Below, piece after piece: positions 26,203-34,075 of a stretch of 40,427 nucleotides of DNA. This DNA is from Oscillatoriaceae cyanobacterium Prado104 (GTDB lineage: Bacteria; Cyanobacteriota; Cyanobacteriia; Cyanobacteriales; Microcoleaceae). Each line of letters starts with the position of its first letter. The stretch's first letter is position 1. The notes below the pieces were generated by a model. That model made no database searches. It had not been told where the DNA came from and was given only the letters and a program-made list of their open reading frames with translations. The stretch lies in the NCBI GenBank assembly GCA_025454405.1, contig JALOON010000107.1, forward strand, positions 1-40,427. The letters run 5' to 3'. The position numbers and the translations under genes are program-made.

Positions 26203-26263
26203 CAGCGAGGATCGATCGCACCGATGACTGATAATATTTGCCAGCGAGAACGCTCGCACCGAT
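26203..26263. terminator. Repeated palindromes between convergent genes
   Basis: Two related units, CAGCGAGGATCGATCGCACCGAT (26203-26225) and CAGCGAGAACGCTCGCACCGAT (26242-26263), each with a small hairpin (GCGAG/CTCGC in the second). They lie between the DUF1460 gene and the reverse transcriptase gene and may end both transcripts. There is no clear T run. Confidence 0.4.
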
Positions 26264-26264
26264 C

Positions 26265-27668
26265 TCAAATATTCCGCTTATTTTTAATCGCTTTAACCTG
26301 TTCGAGAAATTCCGCACCCTTTTCTGGATTTACCATTGCTACAAAGTTAGCAAAACCTTGAATGGATGCAATAACATCCTCAGAGTTTCCCCACCGCTTC
26401 CCCTCGGGCCCGTCTTTTTCAATTTGAAATAAAGTAGCGCGGAAGCGTTTTAATTCTTTCTGAGAAATGCTGAGTTTTTCGTTAACCACAATTCCGGTAA
26501 CTTCTTGCTGCTGGTGTTTCCGCAAGATGCGAGTTTTTTGCTCGTTAATCGCAAATCCTTCATGCAGGACGATCGACTCCGCGCGCCTCAGTAAATTGCA
26601 AATTTTTTGCAAGCTATCTCCCGATCCTGAAAATGTCAGATCGTCGGCATAGCGAGTGTATGCAAATCCCAATTCATCCGCCATTGCATTTAAGCGCTTG
26701 TCGAGGCGGCGGCACAGCAAATTGGTAATAGCTGGACTTGCCGGAGAACCTTGAGGCAAATGGCGTTCTGTAACGGCTACAAAGTAAGTTTTGCCATCTA
26801 ATTCTACTTCTTCAATTTCCGATTCCGTACACAGCAATCCGAAGATTGTGGCGGCTGCTTCCGAATATCCAAAAGATTGAAAAAGTCCCTTAACTCGCTT
26901 GTAGGAAATTGAAGGAAAAAAGTCTTTGAGGTCGAAATTGATAATTACTTCAGCACCTACATGAGCTGTTGCGTTGGTGACGATCGAACGGCTCGATCGA
27001 AAGCCGTGTGCGGCTTCGTGCAATTCGACTTTTTCTAGGATATTAACAAGTATCCAGTGCTGTAATTTTTTGAGTCGGGGCATGGGAGCAGAAATCAGCC
27101 GATCGCCCCCAGTTTTTTTAGGTATTTTAAACCGGATGTAGTGGGAAACGTGGGAAGTTTTGCGGGAGAAAGCGAGAAACCGCAATTGTCCGATGCTGGT
27201 GTCCGTAGCGGCGGCAATTTCTGCTGCTGTATTGCAAAGGGGTAACTGATAGCTTTGCAAGCGTTCTGCGTTGCAGTTAGTATTATTTAGCCCCCCCGAT
27301 ACAGCTTCGCCGAGATAGCAAATTTCTTGCTGTTTTTTTTGCTGCCAATTTTCAGCGCGCTGTTGCCGTTCTCTTTCGCGGCGTTCCTTAGTTTCTTGGC
27401 GTTTGCGCCGCGATTCGGCAAGTTGCTGTTGCAGCATTTCCTTGCGGAGTGCGTTCTCATTTTGCAATATCCTACTTTCCCGGCGCAGTTCGTCAAGTTC
27501 TCGTTTAATTTCCCCGATCCGGCGAATTTCGTCGGCCGGATCTTGGGGAATTTCGCCTGCTGCTGGCCAAAAACCGTAGCGAATCATTTCTTCGAGAATG
27601 AATTCTTCTTTGCTGCTTTGGCGGATGCGATCGTACAATTCTTGGCGAGTGCGCGGCTGGTCTGTCAT
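26265..27668 (-). CDS. Retron-clade reverse transcriptase with N-terminal coiled coil
   Basis: 467 residues from ATG 27668. The N-terminal 130 residues hold a short domain (QELYDRIRQSSKEEFILEEM) and a long charged coiled coil (about 45-118). The RT core follows: FDLKDFFPSI (motif A), LPQGSPASPAITNLLC (B), YTRYADDLTFS (catalytic YADD, about 340-343). NATAH just before motif A fits the retron NAxxH motif (region X), and VTGIVVN fits the VTG motif (region Y). These place it in the retron group rather than with group II introns. It sits 37 bp downstream of rnc on the same strand, so it may be co-transcribed. The usual msr-msd RNA before the RT is not present in that gap, and no effector gene is obvious. 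Confidence 0.85.
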   Translation of the reverse strand: MTDQPRTRQELYDRIRQSSKEEFILEEMIRYGFWPAAGEIPQDPADEIRRIGEIKRELDELRRESRILQNENALRKEMLQQQLAESRRKRQETKERRERERQQRAENWQQKKQQEICYLGEAVSGGLNNTNCNAERLQSYQLPLCNTAAEIAAATDTSIGQLRFLAFSRKTSHVSHYIRFKIPKKTGGDRLISAPMPRLKKLQHWILVNILEKVELHEAAHGFRSSRSIVTNATAHVGAEVIINFDLKDFFPSISYKRVKGLFQSFGYSEAAATIFGLLCTESEIEEVELDGKTYFVAVTERHLPQGSPASPAITNLLCRRLDKRLNAMADELGFAYTRYADDLTFSGSGDSLQKICNLLRRAESIVLHEGFAINEQKTRILRKHQQQEVTGIVVNEKLSISQKELKRFRATLFQIEKDGPEGKRWGNSEDVIASIQGFANFVAMVNPEKGAEFLEQVKAIKNKRNI

Positions 27669-27705
27669 AAGCAAAAGTCGGTAGTTTTTACCTGTTATTT
27701 CCAGT

Positions 27706-28389
27706 TTAAATCAATCCGCGTTTTTTGATTCTAGCTAGAGCATCTTCAGCCGCATTTTTTTCAGCATCTTTTTTGCTGCGGCCTTTTCCTTCTCCGTATT
27801 CTTTGTCGCCGATACAAACTTTAGCGATAAATTCAGGAGCGTGCGGCGGCGTTCCTTGCGCTTGAACAGTGACGTATTTGGGCGGAGTCGTGCCGATATT
27901 GGCTTGTACCCATTCCTGAAAGCGGTTTTTCGAGTCTACGGTCGATCGAATTTCTACCACATTTTCGGGCACGGAATCAAACATTTGTCGCACGAATTTG
28001 CGAACTTTGTCCATATCTTGAGTGTCAAGATAATAAGCGCCGACGAATGCTTCAAAGGTGCTGCTGAGCAGATTAGGATTGGTAATGCCACCTTCTCGAT
28101 ACGCTCCTTTTCCGAGCCGCATTTTTAAGTCTAAACCGATTTCGGTAGCAAATCTGGCTAATTGTTTTTCATCTACTAATGCGGAACGCCGGCGGGTAAG
28201 TTGGTCTTCTCCCATTTCTGGGTGACGCTGGTAGAGATATTCGCCGCTGAGAAATGTTAGCAAAGCATCGCCAAGAAATTCTAAGCGTTCGTTGTCTTCT
28301 TCGCGATTGGCGGGGTTTTCGTTGACGTAGGAACGGTGAGTGAGTGCTTGGCGCAGCAGTTTTTCATTGTTGAATTCGGGAAGGGTCAT
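27706..28389 (-). CDS. rnc: Ribonuclease III
   Basis: 227 residues from ATG 28389 (MTLPEFNNEKLLRQALTHRSY), with an AGAGAG site upstream. The catalytic signature NERLEFLGDALL and the second metal-binding block LLSSTFEAFVGAYYLD are intact, and a C-terminal double-stranded RNA-binding domain ends the protein (GEGKGRSKKDAEKNAAEDAL). It cuts double-stranded RNA in rRNA and mRNA processing. Upstream in-frame ATGs at 28425 and 28479 exist but lack ribosome sites and family homology. The reverse transcriptase follows after 37 bp on the same strand. Cyanobacteria often carry more than one RNase III-like gene, so whether this is the main copy cannot be judged here. Confidence 0.92.
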   Translation of the reverse strand: MTLPEFNNEKLLRQALTHRSYVNENPANREEDNERLEFLGDALLTFLSGEYLYQRHPEMGEDQLTRRRSALVDEKQLARFATEIGLDLKMRLGKGAYREGGITNPNLLSSTFEAFVGAYYLDTQDMDKVRKFVRQMFDSVPENVVEIRSTVDSKNRFQEWVQANIGTTPPKYVTVQAQGTPPHAPEFIAKVCIGDKEYGEGKGRSKKDAEKNAAEDALARIKKRGLI

Positions 28390-28593
28390 TTGTCTCTCTT
28401 TTGTTGGATTAGTTAATTGTTGCATGGGAGTTATAGCACCATCTTTTTTGTAAAATTTGAGAGTTTTGGAATTGGGCATTAAAGGTCTGCAGGTAGCGGT
28501 ATCTGGGGAGAATCTAGTTTATCAAATAAACTGGATTTTTGCTATCTGCGGTGAGGTGAATGTTAACAGATAATTGTCGGTTTTACCTTGAGT

Positions 28594-28725
28594 CCGCCAG
28601 GGGTTTAAACCCCTGGCTCATAGCGAAAGTCCTCTGAAGAGGACTGAAAAATGAGATATTTTACGCTATTTTCAGTCGGTTTTAACCGACTTTCGCTATG
28701 AGACGGGGATTTAAATCCCCGGCGG
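28594..28725. repeat. Four-hairpin palindromic element, copy B
   Basis: Opposite orientation to the copy at 4496. In order: CCAGGGGTTTAAACCCCTGG, TCATAGC, AGTCCTCTGAAGAGGACT, AGTCGGTTTTAACCGACT, GCTATGAGA, CGGGGATTTAAATCCCCG, bounded by CCGCC and GGCGG. The inner arms differ from copy A by paired changes (CAGGGG/CCCCTG here against CAGGGA/TCCCTG there), so the folds are preserved. It lies between the NYN gene and rnc, starting 12 bp past the NYN stop codon. Confidence 0.8.
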
Positions 28726-28736
28726 GCTGTGGTGCT

Positions 28737-29528
28737 TCACGCAGATATTTTGTCTGCTTCTATTACAAACAATTGCTCATCCTGCAATCTGATTTTTCCA
28801 TCTTTTACAGCAGATTCAACCAAGTCGCTAAAGCGTGAAAATGTTTTTCCCCGATATTTACATACAGAACTTACTCCCTGATATTTGGGAGAAAGGTTGC
28901 GCATCAGACTGTCAATGCAGCTAAACAATGTACGCTTTCCTTTGTTTGATGCTGTTTCTATTGCAGCAATCATGTACTCGATCGCTTCATTGTAAGTTAG
29001 CTGACATTGAGTATGTTTTGTCTGATTTTGGGTCGCAGAAGCTATCAATCCATGCAAGTCTTCGATAAAGTGGAAATCATTACCCACAACTTCTTTCAAC
29101 TTTTGTTTAACATTGCCAGAACAAGCAAAAACTATAACTTTTTTGTTCAATTTTTGCAGGTTGCGAACCAATTTTATAAAATCCCCATCTCCTGATATAA
29201 GAATCACTATATCGGGAGAACAATTGCTGTGAATATCTTCAAGACAGTCAGCTATCAATTGATTGTCGGCACTATTTTTCAGGGGACAGGGAACATCCCG
29301 ACAATCAAAACCAAAACTTTTTAGCAGGTTTTTTGGAGAATCCTGGTTTGAGCAGAGCGAATTGTAGTAAACTTTTTTACCAATCAAACGCCCCTGAAAT
29401 CTGGAAAATTCTAGCAACATTTTAGCTAGTTCTGGAATTGAGAGAGCGTTCTGAAGATCGATGTAAATGCTAACTAAAGGCTGAGAATGACCTTTTTGTT
29501 GACCAGTGGTTCGATGATTGACTGCCAT
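28737..29528 (-). CDS. NYN-domain (LabA/DUF88-like) ribonuclease
   Basis: 263 residues. Residues 18 to about 165 form a NYN/PIN-like nuclease: first acidic residue in YIDLQNA, NSADNQLIADCLED, and the GDGDFIKLVRNL motif (ISGDGDF). The C-terminal 85 residues (NEAIEYMIAAIETASNKGKR ... ESAVKDGKIRLQ) look like a winged-helix RNA-binding domain of the OST-HTH/LOTUS kind. Such proteins are predicted metal-dependent RNases. The ATG at 29528 has AGGA 8 nt upstream. On the minus strand it precedes rnc and the reverse transcriptase, with the four-hairpin repeat between, and is itself preceded by a long hairpin at 29685-29868. Function in this setting is not known. Confidence 0.82.
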   Translation of the reverse strand: MAVNHRTTGQQKGHSQPLVSIYIDLQNALSIPELAKMLLEFSRFQGRLIGKKVYYNSLCSNQDSPKNLLKSFGFDCRDVPCPLKNSADNQLIADCLEDIHSNCSPDIVILISGDGDFIKLVRNLQKLNKKVIVFACSGNVKQKLKEVVGNDFHFIEDLHGLIASATQNQTKHTQCQLTYNEAIEYMIAAIETASNKGKRTLFSCIDSLMRNLSPKYQGVSSVCKYRGKTFSRFSDLVESAVKDGKIRLQDEQLFVIEADKISA

Positions 29529-29684
29529 TTGATTGTTCCTGTAAATAAAGGAGAACAGACAGCATCAATAGAATTACCTCTATGGCAAATAAAGTATTGT
29601 TTTTGGGCTCTCCCACATAAGATTTCCCTTCAACAAATTCTTCGATCGACACGCTATGGATTTAGCGTGTACTTGCTTGGTTAG

Positions 29685-29868
29685 CGTCTCAGCGATAGGA
29701 AGCCTAAATTTCGATCGAGGGTAGTAAAAACCCGTTGATACATACATTTAAACTAATGTCGTGCCAATTGACTTCTTTTTTCGAGTTGAAACGACATTAA
29801 CTTAAATGTATGTATCAACCGATCTTTAGTGCCCTGGACCGAAATTTAGGCTTCCTGCCGCTGAGACG
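29685..29868. repeat. Long imperfect inverted repeat (78-nt arms)
   Basis: Arms 29685-29762 and 29791-29868 match in inverted orientation at 67 of 78 positions, with a 28-nt loop. Eight of the 11 differences are transitions, and many would be G-U pairs in RNA of one strand or the other. The ends read CGTCTCAGCG and CGCTGAGACG. It is not coding. It may be a MITE-like remnant or the source of a long double-stranded hairpin RNA. Confidence 0.85.
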
Positions 29869-30313
29869 ACTCAACCAACACTCTTTGCTTTTGAATGAGG
29901 GTGTCTATCTCATCTGTCTGCTTTTTAGAATAGCATTCTCAAAATTGGATGTCAAGTATCCAGTAAAAAGCATAGGAATTACATATCAAACTCAATCAAC
30001 TGGGTTGGTGCCTTGTGAATGCGGTCTGTAACAAAATATGCTCGTCAAAAACCCAGTTTCTTACCCACTATGCGTCATTCCTCAATGTCTATTAGGGGAA
30101 GTTTTACACCAAATAGAGCTATGCCATAAACGATGTATTGAAGCCGATTAACAAGAAATCACAAATAAATAGGTGAATGATTACACTAAAAAAGTAGATA
30201 GAATCGGGATGGAGTCTGTATTTTCTTGAGATTGCTTATTTTTATTTCGCAATGACAAATACTCGATCGCCATATCCAAAATCCAAAATCTCAAATTTAA
30301 AATGCAAAATAGA
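29869..30313. other. Spacer without recognised features
   Basis: About 445 bp of AT-rich sequence between the long inverted repeat and the candidate ncRNA promoter. Short frames only. Nothing was recognised. Confidence 0.4.
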
Positions 30314-30343
30314 TTGACAACGGCACTCTAAAGAAACTAGGCT
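30314..30343 (+). promoter_or_regulatory. Promoter of the candidate ncRNA
   Basis: A perfect TTGACA (30314-30319) is followed after 18 nt by TAGGCT (30338-30343), which fits the TANNNT -10 pattern common in cyanobacteria. The predicted start is near 30350. Confidence 0.5.
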
Positions 30344-30344
30344 T

Positions 30345-30540
30345 TGAAATAAGAGTTTGCTCTGCATTCGTGGTAGCAACTCCCATCACCCAAAAATTCA
30401 GTTGCACTGTCCAAAGCTGCTGGGAACAACTAAGGACAGCTACCGCCAAACTGTACTAGGCAGTCTGGTGGCTCGGAGTATGATAACATTCTCCGCAGCC
30501 GCCCTGCTATGTGTTGGAAAGCGGGGCGGCTGGGTTTTTG
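30345..30540 (+). ncRNA. Candidate structured non-coding RNA or leader RNA
   Basis: About 190 nt with its own promoter and terminator. Nested stems: GGTAG (30372-30376)/CTACC (30440-30444) and CTGTCC (30407-30412)/GGACAG (30434-30439). AGTTG (30400-30404) can pair with CAACT (30427-30431), crossing the second stem as a pseudoknot. Then a stem CCGCCAAACTG/CAGTCTGGTGG (loop TACTAGG), a hairpin CGGAG/CTCCG and the terminator. It does not resemble tRNA, rRNA, RNase P, SRP or tmRNA to me; size and solitary position would suit 6S RNA, which I cannot confirm. It could instead be an attenuating leader for the 97-residue gene that starts 40 nt later. Confidence 0.5.
30496..30539 (+). terminator. Rho-independent terminator of the candidate ncRNA
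   Basis: CAGCCGCCCTGCT (30496-30508) pairs with AGCGGGGCGGCTG (30520-30532): 13 bp including one G-T pair, an 11-nt loop, then GGTTTTT. Confidence 0.8.
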
Positions 30541-30579
30541 GGCTTTCTTAAAAAGTCCAAAATTCAAGGAGAAAATCAC

Positions 30580-30873
30580 ATGACTGAAGAATTCGTGCGC
30601 GACGAAAACACCTGCATTGGCGCGATCCTCGAACTCGATCGCCCAAACGACGATTCAGAACAAGATATAGTGTGCATCACGGTAACAGGTTCGCTGGAAG
30701 CCGTGAGGGAAACTATACTCACTTTGTACCGCCTGGGGTTTGCTGCTGTTGATGATTGGAGTCCCGTACAGCGCGCGGCCGATCCGAAGCACGTAATTAG
30801 CGTGTTAATTCGTCGCAAGCGTGCGGCTGACCGCAAACACCAGGACAATCCAGACAGCAAGCCGCAAAGTTAA
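30580..30873 (+). CDS. Hypothetical protein of 97 residues
   Basis: ATG 30580 with AAGGAG 8 nt upstream, a strong ribosome site. The protein starts MTEEFVRDENTCIGAILE, has a mixed alpha-beta core (DIVCITVTGSLEAVRETILTLYRLGFAAVDDW) and a basic tail (IRRKRAADRKHQ). There are no membrane spans or signal peptide. Not recognised; the core looks like a small ferredoxin-like or ACT-like fold, but this is only an impression. It follows a structured RNA with a terminator and ends in its own terminator, so it may be a single-gene unit controlled by attenuation. Confidence 0.7.
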   Translation: MTEEFVRDENTCIGAILELDRPNDDSEQDIVCITVTGSLEAVRETILTLYRLGFAAVDDWSPVQRAADPKHVISVLIRRKRAADRKHQDNPDSKPQS

Positions 30874-30905
30874 GAGGTTTTTAGGGCTGACGCATGGTAG
30901 TCCAG

Positions 30906-30964
30906 AAATCGGGTTTTTACGAGAATATTTCTTGGTACTCAATTCGATAAAAACCCGATTTTTT
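30906..30964 (+). terminator. Terminator after the 97-residue gene
   Basis: AAATCGGGTTTTTA (30906-30919) and TAAAAACCCGATTT (30948-30961) are perfect 14-bp arms, with a T run continuing to 30964. CTGACGC and GCGTCAG enclose it as an outer stem. Confidence 0.85.
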
Positions 30965-31379
30965 CGATCGCCCGCGCGTCAGTCTTAGGATGATTAAACC
31001 GCACCAGCGCCAGAGCGCGCAGGGGAAGAGAAGAGAGAGATGGTTGGTGTATCGTGCGTTGCTTCGAGATTTTGAAGTTGGTAGATAGATTTTCGATCGC
31101 GCTGCACTCTAATTTAACTCACTCGGCTATTAGTAAGTGCATCGCCGTGCAGTAGCGACTCTGCGAGAGAAAACTTGACATTGGCGGGTCAGCGCAAGTA
31201 AAAATGAATAAAAGCCACCATAAAAAGAGGATTTATGTTTGAGTTGCGAGCTGCGATCGCTCGCGATTTCATTTACTTAATTGCGATCGCATAAAACAAT
31301 TGTCGCTAAAATCCATCCGGTAAAATACGGAGTAGATCGAAGTTTTTTGCAACCTAAAATCTCAAATCTAAAAACTAAA
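30965..31379. other. Spacer upstream of the polysaccharide locus
   Basis: About 415 bp with several HIP1 sites and no convincing gene. It should hold the promoter of the glycosyltransferase operon, but no clear -35/-10 pair was seen. Confidence 0.4.
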
Positions 31380-32516
31380 ATGGCAACAGCTATTCTCGAT
31401 CTGGAAATATCCCAACTGCCCTCAGAAATCACGCTAGAGGAGCGTTACAGCAAAGCGCTGGCGTTAATTCGACTGCACGGAAACCCGATCGGTCAATCTG
31501 TGTTTCCGGTATCCGGAGGTCGCATTGAGGGAACTCAATTGCGGGAAATACTGATGAATGCTGCCGGCGATAACCTGTGGAAAAATTGGCTTTACGATAC
31601 TCTGGAATGGGACGAACGGGGACCTGCGCGGGCAATGCCAACGGCTACTGTAGCAGTTTGCACGCGCGATCGACCGGAGGATTTGCGGCGCTGTCTGGAC
31701 GCGCTGATGCTGCTTCCCGATGACGGTCAGGAATACTTGGTAATTGACAACTGTCCGGCTACCGACGCTACTAGCGAACTTGTGAAAAATTACCCGAAAG
31801 TCCGCTACGTGCGGGAAGATGTACCGGGGTCCAGCGCGGCCCGCAACCGGGCTTTGCGCGAAGCTAAGGGCGAATTCGTGGCTTTTACAGACGACGATGC
31901 TGCACCCGATCGCAATTGGCTGCGAGCTCTGTTGCAAAATTTCAGCGATCCGCGAGTTATGTGCGTTACGGGGCTAATTATGCCCTTGGAGCTCGAAACA
32001 GAAGCTCAAGAGTGGTTTGAACGCTACAGCCCCCACGGGCGGGGCTTTGCGCGCCTAGTTTTTGACGGGGATCGAGTCAACCCGCTGATTGTCGCTTCGG
32101 TAGGGGTTTCGGCAAATATGGCTTTTCGTAAAAGCGCGATCGATTTTATCGGCTTGTTTGATGAAGTTTTGGGTGCGGGGACGCCGACAGTGGGCGGCGA
32201 AGATTGCGAACTGTTTGCCCGCATTTTGCGCGCGGGCTACCGCATTGTATACGATCCGAGAGCTTTGAGCTGGCACCGCCACCGCCGCACTTGGGAAGAA
32301 TTGCAAAAAACGCTGCGAGAATTCAGCGTCCCTCTATTAGCTTGGGGATGGTTGCGGCACAAACAAATTCCTGAATTAATTGCCTCCTGGCGGAACCAAG
32401 CCGAATCAGTTCCGATCGATTTGCTGTTAGCTCAATTGCGGGGCTGTTTTAGCGGACCGATGGCTTATTTTGCTTCTCGCAAACAGTTGCAGAAAATTAA
32501 AGGAGAAGTCAGTTGA
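31380..32516 (+). CDS. Family 2 glycosyltransferase (GT-A)
   Basis: 378 residues from ATG 31380 (MATAILDLEISQLPSE). The N-terminal 90 residues are a family-specific extension; the GT-A domain begins TATVAVCTRDRPEDLRRCLDAL, with nucleotide-sugar and metal Asp in AFTDDDAAPDRNWL and the acceptor/catalytic block VGGEDCELFARILRAGYRI. It transfers a sugar from an activated donor to a growing glycan; the sugar cannot be read. It is closely related in layout to the glycosyltransferase at 34389 (same extension and WxRHRRTWEE-type block), suggesting a paralogous pair. It is the first gene of the polysaccharide locus. An upstream TTG start at 31281 is less likely. Confidence 0.88.
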   Translation: MATAILDLEISQLPSEITLEERYSKALALIRLHGNPIGQSVFPVSGGRIEGTQLREILMNAAGDNLWKNWLYDTLEWDERGPARAMPTATVAVCTRDRPEDLRRCLDALMLLPDDGQEYLVIDNCPATDATSELVKNYPKVRYVREDVPGSSAARNRALREAKGEFVAFTDDDAAPDRNWLRALLQNFSDPRVMCVTGLIMPLELETEAQEWFERYSPHGRGFARLVFDGDRVNPLIVASVGVSANMAFRKSAIDFIGLFDEVLGAGTPTVGGEDCELFARILRAGYRIVYDPRALSWHRHRRTWEELQKTLREFSVPLLAWGWLRHKQIPELIASWRNQAESVPIDLLLAQLRGCFSGPMAYFASRKQLQKIKGEVS

Positions 32517-32518
32517 TA

Positions 32519-32775
32519 GTTGAGAGTTAAGAAAAAATTTGAGTTCTTCGGGAGTTTTGAATTTTGAGTTTTGAGTTTTTAGGGAGTTTTGAGTTTTGAG
32601 TTTTGAGTTTTGAGTTTTGAATTAAAGAAAACAATTGAGTTTTTAGGGAGTTTTGAGTTTTGAGTTTTGAATTAAAGGAAACAATTGAGTTTTGAATTTT
32701 GAACTATTTTTAACTCAAAACATACTTACCCCAATCTGCTTAATTACCAATTACCAATTACCAATTACCAAATTT
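32519..32775. repeat. Heptamer array (GTTTTGA type) and (AATTACC)x4
   Basis: From 32519 to about 32700 the plus strand is rich in GAGTTTTGAGTTTTGA. It is followed by AACTCAAAACATACTTACCCCAATCTGCTT and four tandem AATTACC units (32742-32769), ending 6 nt before the ATG at 32776. The array at 34076-34380 has the opposite orientation. Confidence 0.88.
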
Positions 32776-34068
32776 ATGAACGGGGAAAATCAAAAAGTTA
32801 GCATAATTATTCCCAGTCACAACCGCAGTTCTTCCTTGCGGCGCGCCCTCGATGCTTTGCACTCGCAAACTTATCCGATCGACCCGATCGAAGTTATCGT
32901 AGTTGCAGATAGTTGCATTGACGATACTTTGAAAATGCTCGATGCTTACAAAGCTCCGTTTAAACTGAAAGTTATTGAGGTAAATTGCCGGAGTGCCGCG
33001 ATCGCCCGCAATACGGGAGCATCGGCTGCAAGCGGAGAATTGCTGTTATTTCTAGACGATGATATTGAAGCAATGCCGTCGCTGGTAGCAAGCCACGTTA
33101 GCACTCACCAAGAACATCCGGGCTGCGCTGTTATGGGCCCTTACCCGCCGAAGGTGCGGGGCGGAACGGGATATTTTGATGTGGAAGTGCGATCGTGGTG
33201 GGAAGAAAAGTTTTACCAGATGAGCCGCCCGGAACACCGATTTTCCTACCTCGATTTGCTCAGTGGCAATCTTTCCCTAAATGCAGAACTTTTTTCCCAT
33301 CTTGGCGGCTTCGATACGGCTTTCGGAAACTGCGGTGGGGAAGATTACGAATTTGGAGTGCGCTTGCTGAAAGCTGGGGTATCTTTTGCTGTAGCGAGCG
33401 ACGCGGTTGGCTATCATTACGAACACGAAACTAACAATCTCGATCGCTCTTTTCGCCGAGCTCGTCAAGAAGGGCGATCGGATGTTTTAATCGGTCGCAG
33501 ACACCCGGAACTCAGACCGATTTTACACGTCAAAGATTACGAAATTCCTTACTCGCTGGCAGATAAAATTTTGACATCGCTCGCGTTTATCTGGCCGGAG
33601 ATTGTGGATTTATTGGCTGCGGCATTGAGAAAATCTCTCGATTTGTTGGAAAGTTTGGGGATGCGGGGAACTTGGCGCTGGCTGCGGGGAAAATTGCGCG
33701 GTTATTGGTACTTCCGGGGAGTGATGGATGAGTTGAAAACTCGCTCGGGAATTGTTAGTTTTATGCAAGGAGGTGCGGCTCGCGAAGATTTGAGCGATCG
33801 GGAGATTGAAATTGATTTGCTCCGAGGCTGGGAAGCATCAGAAAGGTCGATCGACGAGGCTCGTCCCGACGGTGTTTACCTCCGCTACGGCGAATTTCCG
33901 GTGGGCCACATCACTCCTAAAGTCGGTATGGAACCGCTGCGGGGGGTTCATTTACGTTCGATTCTGGCAACTTCGGTATCGCAGAAATTGTTAGCCGCGA
34001 TCGCGATTAACGGTATGCCGCAAAATTCCAAAAGAGCGATCGAAAATCAGCTATCAGTCATTAGTTAG
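32776..34068 (+). CDS. Family 2 glycosyltransferase (GT-A) with C-terminal extension
   Basis: 430 residues from ATG 32776 (MNGENQKVSIIIPSHNRSSSLRR). GT-A core: VSIIIPSHNR, LLFLDDDIEAMPS (metal-binding Asp), GGEDYEFGVRLLKAG and GYHYEHETNNLDRSF. After about residue 260 comes a helical, amphipathic extension (WPEIVDLLAAALRKSLDLL) that may lie on the membrane, then a segment of unknown role. The start follows the (AATTACC)4 array with no ribosome site; the TTG upstream at 32692 lies inside repeats and is less likely. The gene is bracketed by heptamer arrays in inverted orientation. Confidence 0.87.
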   Translation: MNGENQKVSIIIPSHNRSSSLRRALDALHSQTYPIDPIEVIVVADSCIDDTLKMLDAYKAPFKLKVIEVNCRSAAIARNTGASAASGELLLFLDDDIEAMPSLVASHVSTHQEHPGCAVMGPYPPKVRGGTGYFDVEVRSWWEEKFYQMSRPEHRFSYLDLLSGNLSLNAELFSHLGGFDTAFGNCGGEDYEFGVRLLKAGVSFAVASDAVGYHYEHETNNLDRSFRRARQEGRSDVLIGRRHPELRPILHVKDYEIPYSLADKILTSLAFIWPEIVDLLAAALRKSLDLLESLGMRGTWRWLRGKLRGYWYFRGVMDELKTRSGIVSFMQGGAAREDLSDREIEIDLLRGWEASERSIDEARPDGVYLRYGEFPVGHITPKVGMEPLRGVHLRSILATSVSQKLLAAIAINGMPQNSKRAIENQLSVIS

Positions 34069-34075
34069 GAGTTAG

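Noticed and set aside
27669..27705. Possible msr-msd directly upstream of the reverse transcriptase
   Set aside because: The gap is only 37 bp, too short for a retron RNA, and has no inverted repeat.
29810..30031. Small plus-strand frame starting in the inverted repeat
   Set aside because: Starts inside the hairpin arm, has no ribosome site and shows no family resemblance.
30357..30551. Small frame across the candidate ncRNA
   Set aside because: Spans the stems and terminator, lacks a ribosome site, and structure explains the sequence better.
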